A stretch of 64,000 nt of DNA, taken from contig NZ_FRAR01000010.1 in assembly GCF_900142375.1 (NCBI RefSeq), positions 1 through 64,000 of the forward strand. The letters run 5' to 3'. A program made the translations under genes and the position numbers. Every line of letters begins with the position of its first letter. The first letter of the stretch is position 1. Source of the DNA: Desulforamulus aeronauticus DSM 10349. GTDB lineage: Bacteria; Bacillota; Desulfotomaculia; Desulfotomaculales; Desulfotomaculaceae. Shown piece after piece: positions 52,574-61,685 of this stretch. A model generated the notes under the pieces. The model did no database searches and was not told the DNA's origin. It was given only the letters and a program-made list of their open reading frames with translations.

Positions 52574-53074
52574 CTAGTCAAAGTTAAAACCGCCGTGCTT
52601 ACGGAAGTGGGGCGCTAAACCACCATCATGAAGGATCTTAATCATTACCTGGGGCAAGGGTTTTACAGCTATCTTCATATCTTTGGTACGATTGATGATG
52701 ACGCCTTGGGACAAGTCGATATCCAACACATCACCGGCATCAATCAAGTCAGTATCACATTCCAACACCGGTAAACCGGTATTAATGGCGTTGCGATAAA
52801 AAATTCGGGCAAAGGATTTAGCCAATACTGCACCAATATTCGCATGCTTAATGGCCAGGGGTGCCTGTTCCCGAGATGAACCACAGCCAAAATTATTGCC
52901 CGCTACGATAAAATCCCCCGCAGTCACTTTACTGTAAAAATCCGGGTCCAGATCTTCCATCACGTGCTTAGCCAGCTCATTCATGTCCAGGGTCTTAAAT
53001 TTATATTTACCAGAAATGATATAATCGGTATTCACATCATTGCCAAACTTGTGGCATTTTCCTTGAAATTTCAT
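52574..53074 (-). CDS. Aconitase/3-isopropylmalate dehydratase family, small subunit
   Basis: 166 residues of the LeuD/HacB type: GNDVNTDYIISGKYKF near the N terminus, then FIVAGNNFGCGSSREQAPLAIKHANIGAVLAKSFARIFYRNAINTGLPVLE. The substrate-specificity loop, normally YLRT in homoaconitase/isopropylmalate isomerases, here reads Y-K-F-K-T, with extra lysines that could suit tricarboxylates such as citrate. It starts directly after the large-subunit gene (8 bases). Confidence 0.85.
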   Translation of the reverse strand: MKFQGKCHKFGNDVNTDYIISGKYKFKTLDMNELAKHVMEDLDPDFYSKVTAGDFIVAGNNFGCGSSREQAPLAIKHANIGAVLAKSFARIFYRNAINTGLPVLECDTDLIDAGDVLDIDLSQGVIINRTKDMKIAVKPLPQVMIKILHDGGLAPHFRKHGGFNFD

Positions 53075-53082
53075 GGCCTCAC

Positions 53083-54339
53083 CTACTTCATAAATTGTCT
53101 GGGATCGGTAATAACGCCAGTTAGGGCAGAGGCTGCCACGCTGGCAGGAGAAGCTAAATAAATTTCGGCATTGCTGTTACCCATACGGCCCTTAAAATTA
53201 CGATTAGCGGTGGAAATTACCGTTTCACCATCGGAGGGCACTCCATTATGGGTCCCTACGCAGGGACCACAGCCCGGCGTAACTACTGCAGCACCAGCTT
53301 CCACCAAGCGTTGGATAATCCCTTCGTTCATGGCATCTAAATATACCTTGCGGGATGCCGGGGCCACAATAAGCCTAACATCAGGGTGCACTTTTTTACC
53401 TGCCAAAATGGCAGCCGCGATCCGTAAATCTTCTAGACGGCCATTGGTGCAAGTGCCGATAAAGGCCTGTTGGATGGGAGTACCTGCCACCTCAGACAAG
53501 GGGGAAACGTTATCCACCCGGTGGGGTTTCGCCACCTGGGGCTCCAGTTCAGAAACATCAAAGGTTAGAACTTTATGGTACTGAGCATCCGGGTCGGCAC
53601 TAACAGCGGTGAATTCTTGCTCCGTAAATTGACGCAGCCAAGAGAAGGTTTTCTCATCGGCTTCCATCAGACCCGCCTTGGCTCCCATTTCGATAGCCAT
53701 ATTGGCAACGGTAAAACGCCCTTCCATGGAAAGGGCTTGAATCGCTTCACCGGTATACTCAGCAGCCATGTAGGTGCAACCATCGGCGGTAACTTGACCC
53801 ATTAGGTAAAGAATCAAATCTTTAGCATAAACACCGGCGGGCAGTACGCCGTTGCAAACAAACTTAATTGTTTCCGGCACCTTAAACCACATTTTGCCGG
53901 ATACCAAGCCACCTGCTAGATCGGTTGAACCTACCCCGGTGGAAAAGGCATTGAGAGCGCCATAGGTGCAGGTGTGACTGTCGGCACCAATCACTAAGCT
54001 GCCGGGGCCCACCTGACCACTTTCCGGGATAAGTTGATGGCAAACACCCTCACCAATATCATAAATTCGGCAGCCCTTTTGTTTAGCAAAATTACGCATA
54101 ATGGTGTGTAACGCTGAAACACCTTCCAAGGGGCTGGGGGAGCTATGATCAATGACCAGGGCAACCTTATCCGGGTTAAATAACTCCTGGCCTTCCATGT
54201 TCTCGTAAGCACGGATGGCCAAAGGTGAAGTGCCGTCCTGTCCCATCACAAAGTCAACCGTTGCCACCACAATGTCGTTGGCTTGGCACTCCTGACCGCT
54301 ATGGGAAGTGAGAATTTTTTCTATGATAGTCTTGCCCAA
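53083..54339 (-). CDS. Aconitase/3-isopropylmalate dehydratase family, large subunit
   Basis: 418 residues of the LeuC/HacA type. The start MGKTIIEKILTSHSG is the family standard, so TTG 54339 is chosen; the longer frame at 54393 runs through the 3' end of the upstream gene region. [4Fe-4S] ligands sit in FIGTCTNGRLEDL and VVTPGCGPCVGTHNG. Together with the small subunit it hydrates/dehydrates isopropylmalate, homoaconitate or citrate; the neighbouring genes favour the last. The stop lies 8 bases before the small subunit gene. Confidence 0.88.
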   Translation of the reverse strand: MGKTIIEKILTSHSGQECQANDIVVATVDFVMGQDGTSPLAIRAYENMEGQELFNPDKVALVIDHSSPSPLEGVSALHTIMRNFAKQKGCRIYDIGEGVCHQLIPESGQVGPGSLVIGADSHTCTYGALNAFSTGVGSTDLAGGLVSGKMWFKVPETIKFVCNGVLPAGVYAKDLILYLMGQVTADGCTYMAAEYTGEAIQALSMEGRFTVANMAIEMGAKAGLMEADEKTFSWLRQFTEQEFTAVSADPDAQYHKVLTFDVSELEPQVAKPHRVDNVSPLSEVAGTPIQQAFIGTCTNGRLEDLRIAAAILAGKKVHPDVRLIVAPASRKVYLDAMNEGIIQRLVEAGAAVVTPGCGPCVGTHNGVPSDGETVISTANRNFKGRMGNSNAEIYLASPASVAASALTGVITDPRQFMK

Positions 54340-54340
54340 A

Positions 54341-55474
54341 TTAATCCCTCTTTCCGAAATGGTCTTCATAAATATAAACCAATTCTTTGTCAAACAAAGA
54401 ACGCTTTAGGGAAACCGAGGCAGAACGAATCTTTGGCAGCAGATCCTCCGCTTCTTCTTTGGATAAGTCAATGCCATACTCAGCAAATTTCATTCTTAAA
54501 GAAGCAGAGCCGGAGTGTTTACCAATAACAATTTGACGTTCCAGACCCACTTCTTCCGGCTGAAAGGCCTCATAGGTTTTAGGATTTTTAATGGCTCCAT
54601 CAGCATGAATACCCGATTCATGAGCGAACATATTGGAACCCACAATAGCCTTACTGCAATGCAGTTCACGACCGGAAGCCCGGGCCACATACTCGGCAAC
54701 TTCCCGGAACATCTCGGTCTTGAAATTAAGATCAATATCATAGAGGTGTTTTAATGCCATGACTACTTCTTCCAAAGGTGAGTTACCGGCCCGTTCACCC
54801 AGACCCATAATGGTAACCCCTACCCAATTGGCACCAGCCTTCACACCGGCAAAGGCATTGGCAGTAGCCATACCAAAGTCGTTGTGCGTATGCATTTCAA
54901 CCTCAATATCAACGGCTTCTTTTAAAGTTTTAATTTTTTCATAGGTGGTAAAGGGCTCCATGATACCTACTGTATCACAGTACCGCAGGCGGTCTGCTCC
55001 AGCCTGCTTGGCAGCCTTAGCAAATTCTATGAGATAGTTCATATCACTGCGGGAAGCATCCTCGGCGTTCACCGATACATAAACGCCCTCTTTTTTGGCA
55101 AACTCAGTAGCCCGCACCATATGTTCCAATACCCACTCGCGACTGGTCTTGAGCTTATGTTTAATGTGAATGTCAGAGGTGGAAATGGAGATCGCTAGGG
55201 CATCTACTCCACAGGCCAAAGACGCTTCAATATCTCTGATAACCGGCCGGTTCCAACCCATGATACTGGCCTTCAGACCCAAGCTGCAGATTTGTTTAAT
55301 CGCATCTTGTTCATCCCCGCCCATGACTGGAATCCCCGCTTCTATTTGGTCTACACCTAATTCATCTAAAAATTTGGCAATCCTGATTTTTTCGCGATTG
55401 GCAAAAACCACCCCAGCAGTTTGTTCACCGTCTCGCAGGGTTGTATCAACAATCCAGATTTTTCTTTTTTCCAT
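54341..55474 (-). CDS. Homocitrate synthase / Re-citrate synthase-like (NifV family)
   Basis: 377 residues, HMGL-like TIM barrel. N terminus KIWIVDTTLRDGEQTAGVVFANREKIRIAKFLDELGVDQIEAGIPVMG, HTHNDFGMATANAFAGVKAGA with the metal-binding His pair, and a short C-terminal region. Length and motifs match NifV homocitrate synthases; the close relatives Re-citrate synthases of clostridia belong to the same superfamily. No nif genes are here, while aconitase-type and isocitrate dehydrogenase-like genes follow within 2 bases, which favours citrate synthesis. It starts at ATG 55474. First gene of the cluster. Confidence 0.85.
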   Translation of the reverse strand: MEKRKIWIVDTTLRDGEQTAGVVFANREKIRIAKFLDELGVDQIEAGIPVMGGDEQDAIKQICSLGLKASIMGWNRPVIRDIEASLACGVDALAISISTSDIHIKHKLKTSREWVLEHMVRATEFAKKEGVYVSVNAEDASRSDMNYLIEFAKAAKQAGADRLRYCDTVGIMEPFTTYEKIKTLKEAVDIEVEMHTHNDFGMATANAFAGVKAGANWVGVTIMGLGERAGNSPLEEVVMALKHLYDIDLNFKTEMFREVAEYVARASGRELHCSKAIVGSNMFAHESGIHADGAIKNPKTYEAFQPEEVGLERQIVIGKHSGSASLRMKFAEYGIDLSKEEAEDLLPKIRSASVSLKRSLFDKELVYIYEDHFGKRD

Positions 55475-55817
55475 TAGGACACCTCCAAAACAATAACTAT
55501 AAAGGATATGTTACCACAAAAGATTCGTTCAGGGATATGTTTGTGCTGCATTTATACTGTATACATAGCTATATCCAGTTTTGGACGATTAATTTAAAAT
55601 ATTTTCTAATATCTTTCCATTGCTCTATATTTCATATTGCGTATTATGAACCATTATTTAGACACTATTTTTTGTACACTTTTTAATTTGTATATATTTC
55701 TGCACATATTTCCACAAGAAAAGAGGCTGTTGCACAATGAATTGCTGAGGACGAAAGCCAAAGAAGGAGTGGCGCAAAAAATAATTTTGCGCCACTCCCT
55801 CTTTGTGAACGATGTTA
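55475..55817. other. AT-rich intergenic region with a terminator
   Basis: No ORF with a good ribosome site was found. It holds the promoter region of the NifV-like cluster (minus strand) and, at 55760-55804, a terminator. TGCACAATGAATTG at 55731-55744 also occurs at 45245-45258, next to the RAYT relic. Confidence 0.5.
55760..55804 (-). terminator. Intrinsic terminator after lctP
   Basis: Near-perfect stem of about 18 bases (AAAGAAGGAGTGGCGCAAAA and TTTTGCGCCACTCC-CTCTTT), loop AATAA. It ends the minus-strand lactate permease gene. Confidence 0.8.
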
Positions 55818-57428
55818 TTACATCATAAAAGACATCAAGTAAGTCATCACCGAAAGTAACAATACCATGCCAATACTATGTTTCAGAGTATACCGGAAGA
55901 TCTCAGATTCTCGACCTACCAACCCTGTGGAGGCAGCTGCTACTGCTAAAGATTGAGGTGAGATCATTTTACCGGCTACACCACCGGTGGCGTTGGCAGC
56001 AACGGTTAGAGTGGAACTTACACCGATTTGATCGGCAGTAATCTTCTGTAGGTTACCAAACAGTGCGCAGGAAGAGGTATCACTTCCTGTGAGGAATACC
56101 CCCAACCAGCCCAAAATGGGGGCAAAGAAGGGGAAAAAGCTGCCGGTCTTAGCAGCAGCCAGACCCATGGTAGCACTCATACCAGAGTAATTTGCAATGT
56201 AAGCAAAGCCTAACACACAGGCGATGGTAATCAGGGGAAAGGTTAACTCTTTTAAGTTTTCGAAATAGGTGGCAACCCATTGTCCAAAGCTCATCCGCAC
56301 AAGGAACATGGATAATAATGCCGCCAGCAAAATACCGGTGCCAGCTGCAGCCAGCCAGTCAAAGGTGTACACCGCAGCATAGGGTGTGGGGTTGGCCACA
56401 ATAGGAGCAGCCTTCATAACTAATTTGTCCAGTCCCGGCACGGGTATAGCAATGTCGTAGGCCTTCAAAGCAGTCTTCACTGAAGGAACACCCCACAGGG
56501 TGATGAAGCCAGTGAGGGCAACAAAGGGAGACCAGGCTTTGACAATTTGTCCAGTGGTATACTTCACATGGGGATTAAGGGTAGACTTGGCTTCATCCTC
56601 AAACCTAAATACTTTAGCCGGACGCCAAACTTTTAGGAAAAGGGCTAAAGCAAATAGAGAAACCAAGGAAGCAATAATGGCGGGCAGTTCCGGTCCCATA
56701 AAGGTTGCTGAGGCCCACATGGTGATACCGAAGGATAAGCCCGATACCAAAATAGCTGGCAGTACTTCCATAACACCCTTCAGCCCTGCCATAGCAAAAA
56801 CCACCCAGAAAGGAACGATCACAGCTAGGATACCCAGTTGCAAACCAGCAACTGCAGCTATATCAGTAGCAGCCAGACCCGTCGTTTTGGCTGCAGTAAT
56901 CACAGGGATACCAATGGCACCAAAGGCCACCGGAGCTGTATTGGCAATCATGCAGAGACCTGCTGCATATAAGGGTTTAAAGCCCAAACCCACTAACAGC
57001 GCTGCGGCAATGGCTACCGGGGTACCAAAACCAGCGGCACCTTCGATAAAGCCACTAAAGGAAAAAGCAATTAATAAGACCTGTAGACGGCGATCATCGG
57101 TGAGAGATGTAATAGAAGAACGAATAATATTAAATTGCCCGGTTTTTACGGTAATCTTATAAAGAAAAACTGCGTTAATCACAATCCAACCAATGGGCCA
57201 TAAACCAGTGAGTGCACCATAAACAGTGGAAGTCACTGCCATGCCGGCGGGCATACCATAGGCTATAACAGAAATGATAACGGCAATAAGAACCGTGGTT
57301 AAGCCTGCAATATGTCCTTTCATTTTCTTAACTGCCAAAGCCCAGAAAAAAAATGCGATTGGCATAAGTGCGATTAATGTAGATAAGAGGAGACTACCAA
57401 GGGGGTTATAATCCTGAGTCCAGGTCAT
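55818..57428 (-). CDS. lctP: L-lactate permease
   Basis: 536 residues, 12 or more membrane helices, LctP family: FSGFIEGAAGFGTPVAIAAALLVGLGFKP and the later GSDTSSCALFGNLQ and GKMISPQSLAVAAASTGLVGRESEIF. It imports L-lactate (or glycolate) with protons; lactate is a typical electron donor of sulfate reducers. It appears monocistronic with its own terminator. The start ATG has GGTGGTAC... a weak site, so a slightly different start is possible. Confidence 0.92.
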   Translation of the reverse strand: MTWTQDYNPLGSLLLSTLIALMPIAFFFWALAVKKMKGHIAGLTTVLIAVIISVIAYGMPAGMAVTSTVYGALTGLWPIGWIVINAVFLYKITVKTGQFNIIRSSITSLTDDRRLQVLLIAFSFSGFIEGAAGFGTPVAIAAALLVGLGFKPLYAAGLCMIANTAPVAFGAIGIPVITAAKTTGLAATDIAAVAGLQLGILAVIVPFWVVFAMAGLKGVMEVLPAILVSGLSFGITMWASATFMGPELPAIIASLVSLFALALFLKVWRPAKVFRFEDEAKSTLNPHVKYTTGQIVKAWSPFVALTGFITLWGVPSVKTALKAYDIAIPVPGLDKLVMKAAPIVANPTPYAAVYTFDWLAAAGTGILLAALLSMFLVRMSFGQWVATYFENLKELTFPLITIACVLGFAYIANYSGMSATMGLAAAKTGSFFPFFAPILGWLGVFLTGSDTSSCALFGNLQKITADQIGVSSTLTVAANATGGVAGKMISPQSLAVAAASTGLVGRESEIFRYTLKHSIGMVLLLSVMTYLMSFMM

Positions 57429-57618
57429 AGATGTGATGTACCACCTTTCTGTAATTATTTGCTAGCTAGACCTAGATTTTGCTTTTTCACCTACCTTTTT
57501 CAGAAGATGTACTTTCAGGTACTTTAGCAAAATGGTTTACTACAAAACATTGGCTTCTTAGCACTATTTTCCTGCTCCTTTTGATGTAAAACTTAGAATA
57601 TTTCGTTTAAATTAAAAT

Positions 57619-57649
57619 GGAGAGTAGTTCCCTTCGGAAACTACTCTCC
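57619..57649 (-). terminator. Intrinsic terminator after gatB
   Basis: GGAGAGTAGTT / AACTACTCTCC perfect 11-base stem with T-rich sequence on the minus strand. It ends the gatCAB genes. Confidence 0.85.
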
Positions 57650-57705
57650 AAATAAACTCATTCATGTTAGAAACAGTTCTTGCTTTAAATCTGCAAAGAG
57701 ACTTT

Positions 57706-59154
57706 CTACTGCAGTTTTTCCCGGAGTAGTTTATTAACTACGTCTGGGTTGGCCTTACCTTTGGTGGCTTTCATCACTTGACCCACTAGGAAGCCAATGG
57801 CTTTATCTTTGCCGGCCTTAAAATCCTCCACCGATTTGGGATTGGCAGCAATCATTTCATCCACCACCGAGGCTATGGCTCCCTCGTCAGAAATTTGCAC
57901 CAGACCCTTTTCCTTTACGATCACTGCTGGATCTTTTCCGGATTCAAACATTTCTTCAAAAACCGTCTTAGCAATTTTACCACTGATGGTACCCTGATCA
58001 ATTAGCTTCACCAGTTCTGCCAACTGAAGCGGTTTAATTTTGCAGGCGGTTATGTCAGTACCGCTTACGTTTAATAGGCGAGACATTTCACCCATCATCC
58101 AGTTGCTAATAACCTTAGGTTTATCATAATGCCCGATGATTTCTTCAAAGTAATCGGACATTTCTTTGGTTAAGGTTAGAATGGTTGCATCGTACTCTGG
58201 TAAACCATATTGTTCCACATAGCGACTGCGACGTTGGTCTGGTAACTCGGGCAGAGAATCCTTGATGAATTCAATCCATTGGTTGTCCAGCACTACAGGT
58301 ACCAAATCCGGGTCTGGGAAGTACCGATAATCGTGAGCCTCTTCCTTACTGCGCATGGATACGGTAATGCCTTTGGCTTCGTCCCAGGTACGGGTCTCCT
58401 GAATCACCCTGCCGCCGGTTTCCAGAACACTAATTTGTCTTTCCACTTCATAGGCCGCTGCCCTTTGTAAGGCCCGGAAGGAGTTGAGGTTTTTTATTTC
58501 CGCTTTAGTACCAAGTTCCTGCTGACCCACGGGACGTACAGAAATATTAACATCACAGCGCAGGCTGCCTTCTTCCATACGACAATCAGAAACACCGGTG
58601 TATTGAATAATGGCCCTTAGCTTTTCTACATAGGCCCGGGCTTCCTCAGGGGAACGCATATCTGGCTCGGAAACAATTTCTATTAAAGGCATGCCACCAC
58701 GGTTATAATCCACCAGGGAGTAAGGTGTGGTCATAATATTACCCTGGTGCACCAATTTACCAGCATCCTCTTCCATATGCATATGGTGAATGCCAATCCG
58801 CTTAATTTGCCCCTCTACCTCGACCTCCACGTAGCCCTGACGGGCAATGGGCAGATCGAACTGAGATACTTGATAGTTTTTCGGTAAATCTGGGTAATAG
58901 TAGTTTTTGCGATCAAATTTAGAGAATTCCGCCACCTGGCAGTTAAGGGCTAAACCAGCCCTTACAGCATATTCCACTACCTTTTTGTTTAATACAGGCA
59001 ATGTGCCGGGTAGACCCAGACAGACAGGACAGGTATGATGATTGGGCTCACCCCCGAACTCAGTGGTGCAGTTGCAAAAGATTTTTGTATTGGTCTTTAA
59101 CTCTACGTGTACTTCAATACCAATGACGGTTTCGTATTGTGTCATTTGCGCCAC
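57706..59154 (-). CDS. gatB: Asp-tRNA(Asn)/Glu-tRNA(Gln) amidotransferase subunit B
   Basis: 482 residues. [22 protein letters not shown] at the N terminus, then [16 protein letters not shown] and the C-terminal tRNA-binding GatB/Yqey domain ending [17 protein letters not shown]. It binds the misacylated tRNA and ATP for the transamidation. The gene lies 3 bases after gatA. Confidence 0.96.
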   Translation of the reverse strand: MAQMTQYETVIGIEVHVELKTNTKIFCNCTTEFGGEPNHHTCPVCLGLPGTLPVLNKKVVEYAVRAGLALNCQVAEFSKFDRKNYYYPDLPKNYQVSQFDLPIARQGYVEVEVEGQIKRIGIHHMHMEEDAGKLVHQGNIMTTPYSLVDYNRGGMPLIEIVSEPDMRSPEEARAYVEKLRAIIQYTGVSDCRMEEGSLRCDVNISVRPVGQQELGTKAEIKNLNSFRALQRAAAYEVERQISVLETGGRVIQETRTWDEAKGITVSMRSKEEAHDYRYFPDPDLVPVVLDNQWIEFIKDSLPELPDQRRSRYVEQYGLPEYDATILTLTKEMSDYFEEIIGHYDKPKVISNWMMGEMSRLLNVSGTDITACKIKPLQLAELVKLIDQGTISGKIAKTVFEEMFESGKDPAVIVKEKGLVQISDEGAIASVVDEMIAANPKSVEDFKAGKDKAIGFLVGQVMKATKGKANPDVVNKLLREKLQ

Positions 59155-59157
59155 CCC

Positions 59158-60615
59158 CTATAGTTCCGGCCGTAGCCTATGATGTTCGGTATTTTGTTCA
59201 AAGGTAAAGGCCGCCTGCAATAGGGTACCTTCATCAAAGGCTTTACCGATTAATTGTAACCCCACAGGTAGATTATTAACTAAACCACAAGGGAGAGAAA
59301 TGGCTGGTAGACCGGCTAAATTCACCGGGATGGTGCAGATATCCTGTAAATACATCTTAATGGGGTCATTAATCAATTCCCCAATTTTAAAGGCGGTACT
59401 GGGTGAAGTGGGGCCTAATAACAGATCGTATTTTTCCAAGGCCTGATCAAAATCCTGTTTAATCAGGGTACGTACCTTAAGGGCCTTGAGGTAATAAGCA
59501 TCATAATAACCAGCCGACAGGGAATATGTTCCCAGCATAATCCTCAGTTTAACTTCATCGCCAAAACCTTGGCTACGGCTACGTTTAAACATATCTACTA
59601 TATCCTCGGCATCTGCTACCCGGAAACCAAAGCTCACACCATCGTAACGGGCCAAATTGGAACTGGCTTCGGCGGTGGCCAGCAGATAATAAGCGGGCAT
59701 GGCATAGTCCGTATGGGGCATGCTGGTTTCTTCCACATAGGCACCCAGTTCGGTCATTTTTTCGATAGCTTCTTTGATCCGATTTTTAACTTGGGAGTCA
59801 ATACCCTCCGCCAAATATTCCTTGGGTACTCCAATCTTCAGACCCTTAATGTCATTAACCAGATATTTTGTAAAATCCGGGTGCTGTAGATTGGCTGAGG
59901 TGCTGTCCAAGGGATCATGACCGCAAATAACATTTAACATATGAGCCATATCAGTGACATCTTTAGTAATGGGACCTATTTGATCCAGGGAGGAGGCAAA
60001 GGGCACTGCACCATAACGGGAAACCCCGCCGTAGGTGGGTTTCATGCCTACCACACCGCAATAGGAAGCAGGTTGACGAATGGAACCACCGGTATCTGTA
60101 CCTAAAGAAACAATGGCTTGTCCAGCGGCCACAGCAGCAGCAGACCCGCCACTGGACCCGCCGGGTACCCGTTCGGCATCCCAGGGATTGTGGGTTAAAT
60201 GAAATTTTGAGTTTTCTGTGGAAGAACCCATGGCAAACTCATCCAGGTTCGTTTTGCCAACCAACACTAGGTTAGCATCGTAAAGCCTCTGTACGGCGGT
60301 GGCAGTGTAAGGCGGGACAAAATCCCCCAGCATTTTAGAAGCACAAGTGGTACGAATACCCTCTGTACATAAATTATCCTTAAGGGCCACAGGAATACCA
60401 GCCAGTGGTTCAATGGCTTCGCCAGCAGCCAGTCTTTTGTCCACCTCGGCAGCCTGGGCTTCGGCTGTTTCCTGGGTCAAGGTGATATAGGAATTTACTT
60501 TATCTTCCACCTGCTCAATGCGTTGAAAAACTGCCTTCGTAATCTCGGCAGCGGAGACTTCTTTCTTAACCAGCATTTCATGGAGCCGATGGGCGGTTAA
60601 CTGGTAGAGATCCAA
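59158..60615 (-). CDS. gatA: Asp/Glu-tRNA amidotransferase subunit A
   Basis: 485 residues of the amidase signature family. Ser-cis-Ser-Lys centre visible: catalytic Lys in [12 protein letters not shown] (about 77), [16 protein letters not shown] with the cis-Ser, and the nucleophile Ser in [14 protein letters not shown]. It makes ammonia from glutamine for GatB. Gene order is gatC-gatA-gatB. Confidence 0.96.
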   Translation of the reverse strand: MDLYQLTAHRLHEMLVKKEVSAAEITKAVFQRIEQVEDKVNSYITLTQETAEAQAAEVDKRLAAGEAIEPLAGIPVALKDNLCTEGIRTTCASKMLGDFVPPYTATAVQRLYDANLVLVGKTNLDEFAMGSSTENSKFHLTHNPWDAERVPGGSSGGSAAAVAAGQAIVSLGTDTGGSIRQPASYCGVVGMKPTYGGVSRYGAVPFASSLDQIGPITKDVTDMAHMLNVICGHDPLDSTSANLQHPDFTKYLVNDIKGLKIGVPKEYLAEGIDSQVKNRIKEAIEKMTELGAYVEETSMPHTDYAMPAYYLLATAEASSNLARYDGVSFGFRVADAEDIVDMFKRSRSQGFGDEVKLRIMLGTYSLSAGYYDAYYLKALKVRTLIKQDFDQALEKYDLLLGPTSPSTAFKIGELINDPIKMYLQDICTIPVNLAGLPAISLPCGLVNNLPVGLQLIGKAFDEGTLLQAAFTFEQNTEHHRLRPEL

Positions 60616-60684
60616 AATGGTTCCTCCTTCTAGTTTATATCGTGGTTTGTAGGAGTAGGGTTTTTAAAAGGTTTGGGGAAATCT

Positions 60685-60722
60685 TTGTCAATGGCCAACG
60701 GCTAAAGGCCAATAACCGACCC
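60685..60722. repeat. GGCC-rich intergenic repeat copy
   Basis: TCAATGGCCAACGGCTAAAGGCCAATAACC in the 126-base gap between gatC and gatA. Related copies lie at 31570, 39160, 41750, 42580 and 43300. Confidence 0.45.
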
Positions 60723-60741
60723 CTTAGCTTGCTCCCATAAG

Positions 60742-61023
60742 CTAGACGATCTTCGGCACCTTAAAAAAGCTCTCCTCCCGTTCGGGAGCGATAGCCAATG
60801 CCTTTTCGGGGTCAATGCTTTTGCCCACGCGATCCTCCCTAAAGACATTCTGAATGGGTAATACATGGGCGGTGGGGGGTATATTATCTGTATCTACTTC
60901 CTGTAAAGCCTTAGCAGCATTGAGGATTTTATTTAACTGTTGGGTGTACAATTCCTTTTCCTCTTCGGTTAGCTCCAATCGGGCTAAGAGTGCCACATGA
61001 TCTACATCCTGTTTAGATATCAA
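60742..61023 (-). CDS. gatC: Asp/Glu-tRNA amidotransferase subunit C
   Basis: 93 residues. The start is TTG 61023 with GGAAGGTG six bases upstream; the frame runs further upstream to 61044 but without a ribosome site. Family segment ISKQDVDHVALLARLELTEEEKELYTQQLNKIL, then DTDNIPPTAHVLP. It stabilises the GatA-GatB interface. An intergenic repeat separates it from gatA. Confidence 0.93.
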   Translation of the reverse strand: MISKQDVDHVALLARLELTEEEKELYTQQLNKILNAAKALQEVDTDNIPPTAHVLPIQNVFREDRVGKSIDPEKALAIAPEREESFFKVPKIV

Positions 61024-61199
61024 CTGGTACACCTTCCTTTTCATTTAGAAAACTGACAATATTATACCAAAATTGGCTTTTATGGTGCAACATAGGCATA
61101 ATTTAGATGCCATTTTACCAAAAGATATTTCATGGTTGAATTATTTTTGGGTACGCTAATTATGACTATTTTCCCTTTCATAAAAAAGGAGGTAACTTC

Positions 61200-61637
61200 A
61201 TGCACAACAAAAGAGTCATCAGCACCGATCAGGCACCGGCAGCCATCGGTCCTTACTCCCAGGCGATTGCCTTTGGACCGTTACTCTTCACCTCAGGTCA
61301 AATTCCCCTTGACCCCGCCAATGGAGCTATTGTACCTGGCGATATTCAGGCCCAAACCCGCCGTGTATTGGACAATGTTAAGGCTGTTTTACAAGCAGCC
61401 GGTGCCGGTATGGAACACGTGGTGAAAACTACGGTCTTTATTAAAGACATGAACGACTTTGAGAAAATCAACCAAATCTATGGCGAGTACTTCCCCTCCC
61501 CTTCTCCTGCCCGCTCTCTGGTGCAGGTGGCCCGTCTGCCTAAGGACGTAGGCGTTGAAATTGAAGTCATTGCTGCACCCGGACATGAACATGGTCATGG
61601 TCATGGTTCCAGCGGCGGTTGCGGCTGCGGGGGTTAG
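61200..61637 (+). CDS. RidA-family deaminase with His/Gly/Cys-rich tail
   Basis: 145 residues. The RidA core (about 1-128) shows the usual start [32 protein letters not shown] and the [22 protein letters not shown] end, containing the catalytic Arg. After it comes an extra tail [17 protein letters not shown]. RidA removes reactive enamines formed by PLP enzymes, which suits the nearby tryptophan and decarboxylase genes only loosely. The tail has four His and two Cys, a plausible metal site not seen in ordinary RidA. AAGGAGG lies just upstream of ATG 61200. Confidence 0.85.
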   Translation: MHNKRVISTDQAPAAIGPYSQAIAFGPLLFTSGQIPLDPANGAIVPGDIQAQTRRVLDNVKAVLQAAGAGMEHVVKTTVFIKDMNDFEKINQIYGEYFPSPSPARSLVQVARLPKDVGVEIEVIAAPGHEHGHGHGSSGGCGCGG

Positions 61638-61644
61638 TAGCGTC

Positions 61645-61681
61645 AAAAAGGACATGGCTGTTTTTGATCCATGTCCTTTTT
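61645..61681. terminator. Bidirectional intrinsic terminator
   Basis: Perfect 13-base stem AAAAAGGACATGG / CCATGTCCTTTTT with an 11-base loop; it separates the convergent RidA and SLH genes. Confidence 0.9.
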
Positions 61682-61685
61682 ATTT

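Noticed and set aside
45245-55744. TGCACAATGAATTG shared by 45245-45258 and 55731-55744
   Set aside because: Only 14 bases; it could be an IS end scar or chance. Not enough to call an element.
55441-55828. Frames of 63-81 codons in the gap before lctP
   Set aside because: AT-rich, no ribosome site, overlap with a terminator, and no domain features.
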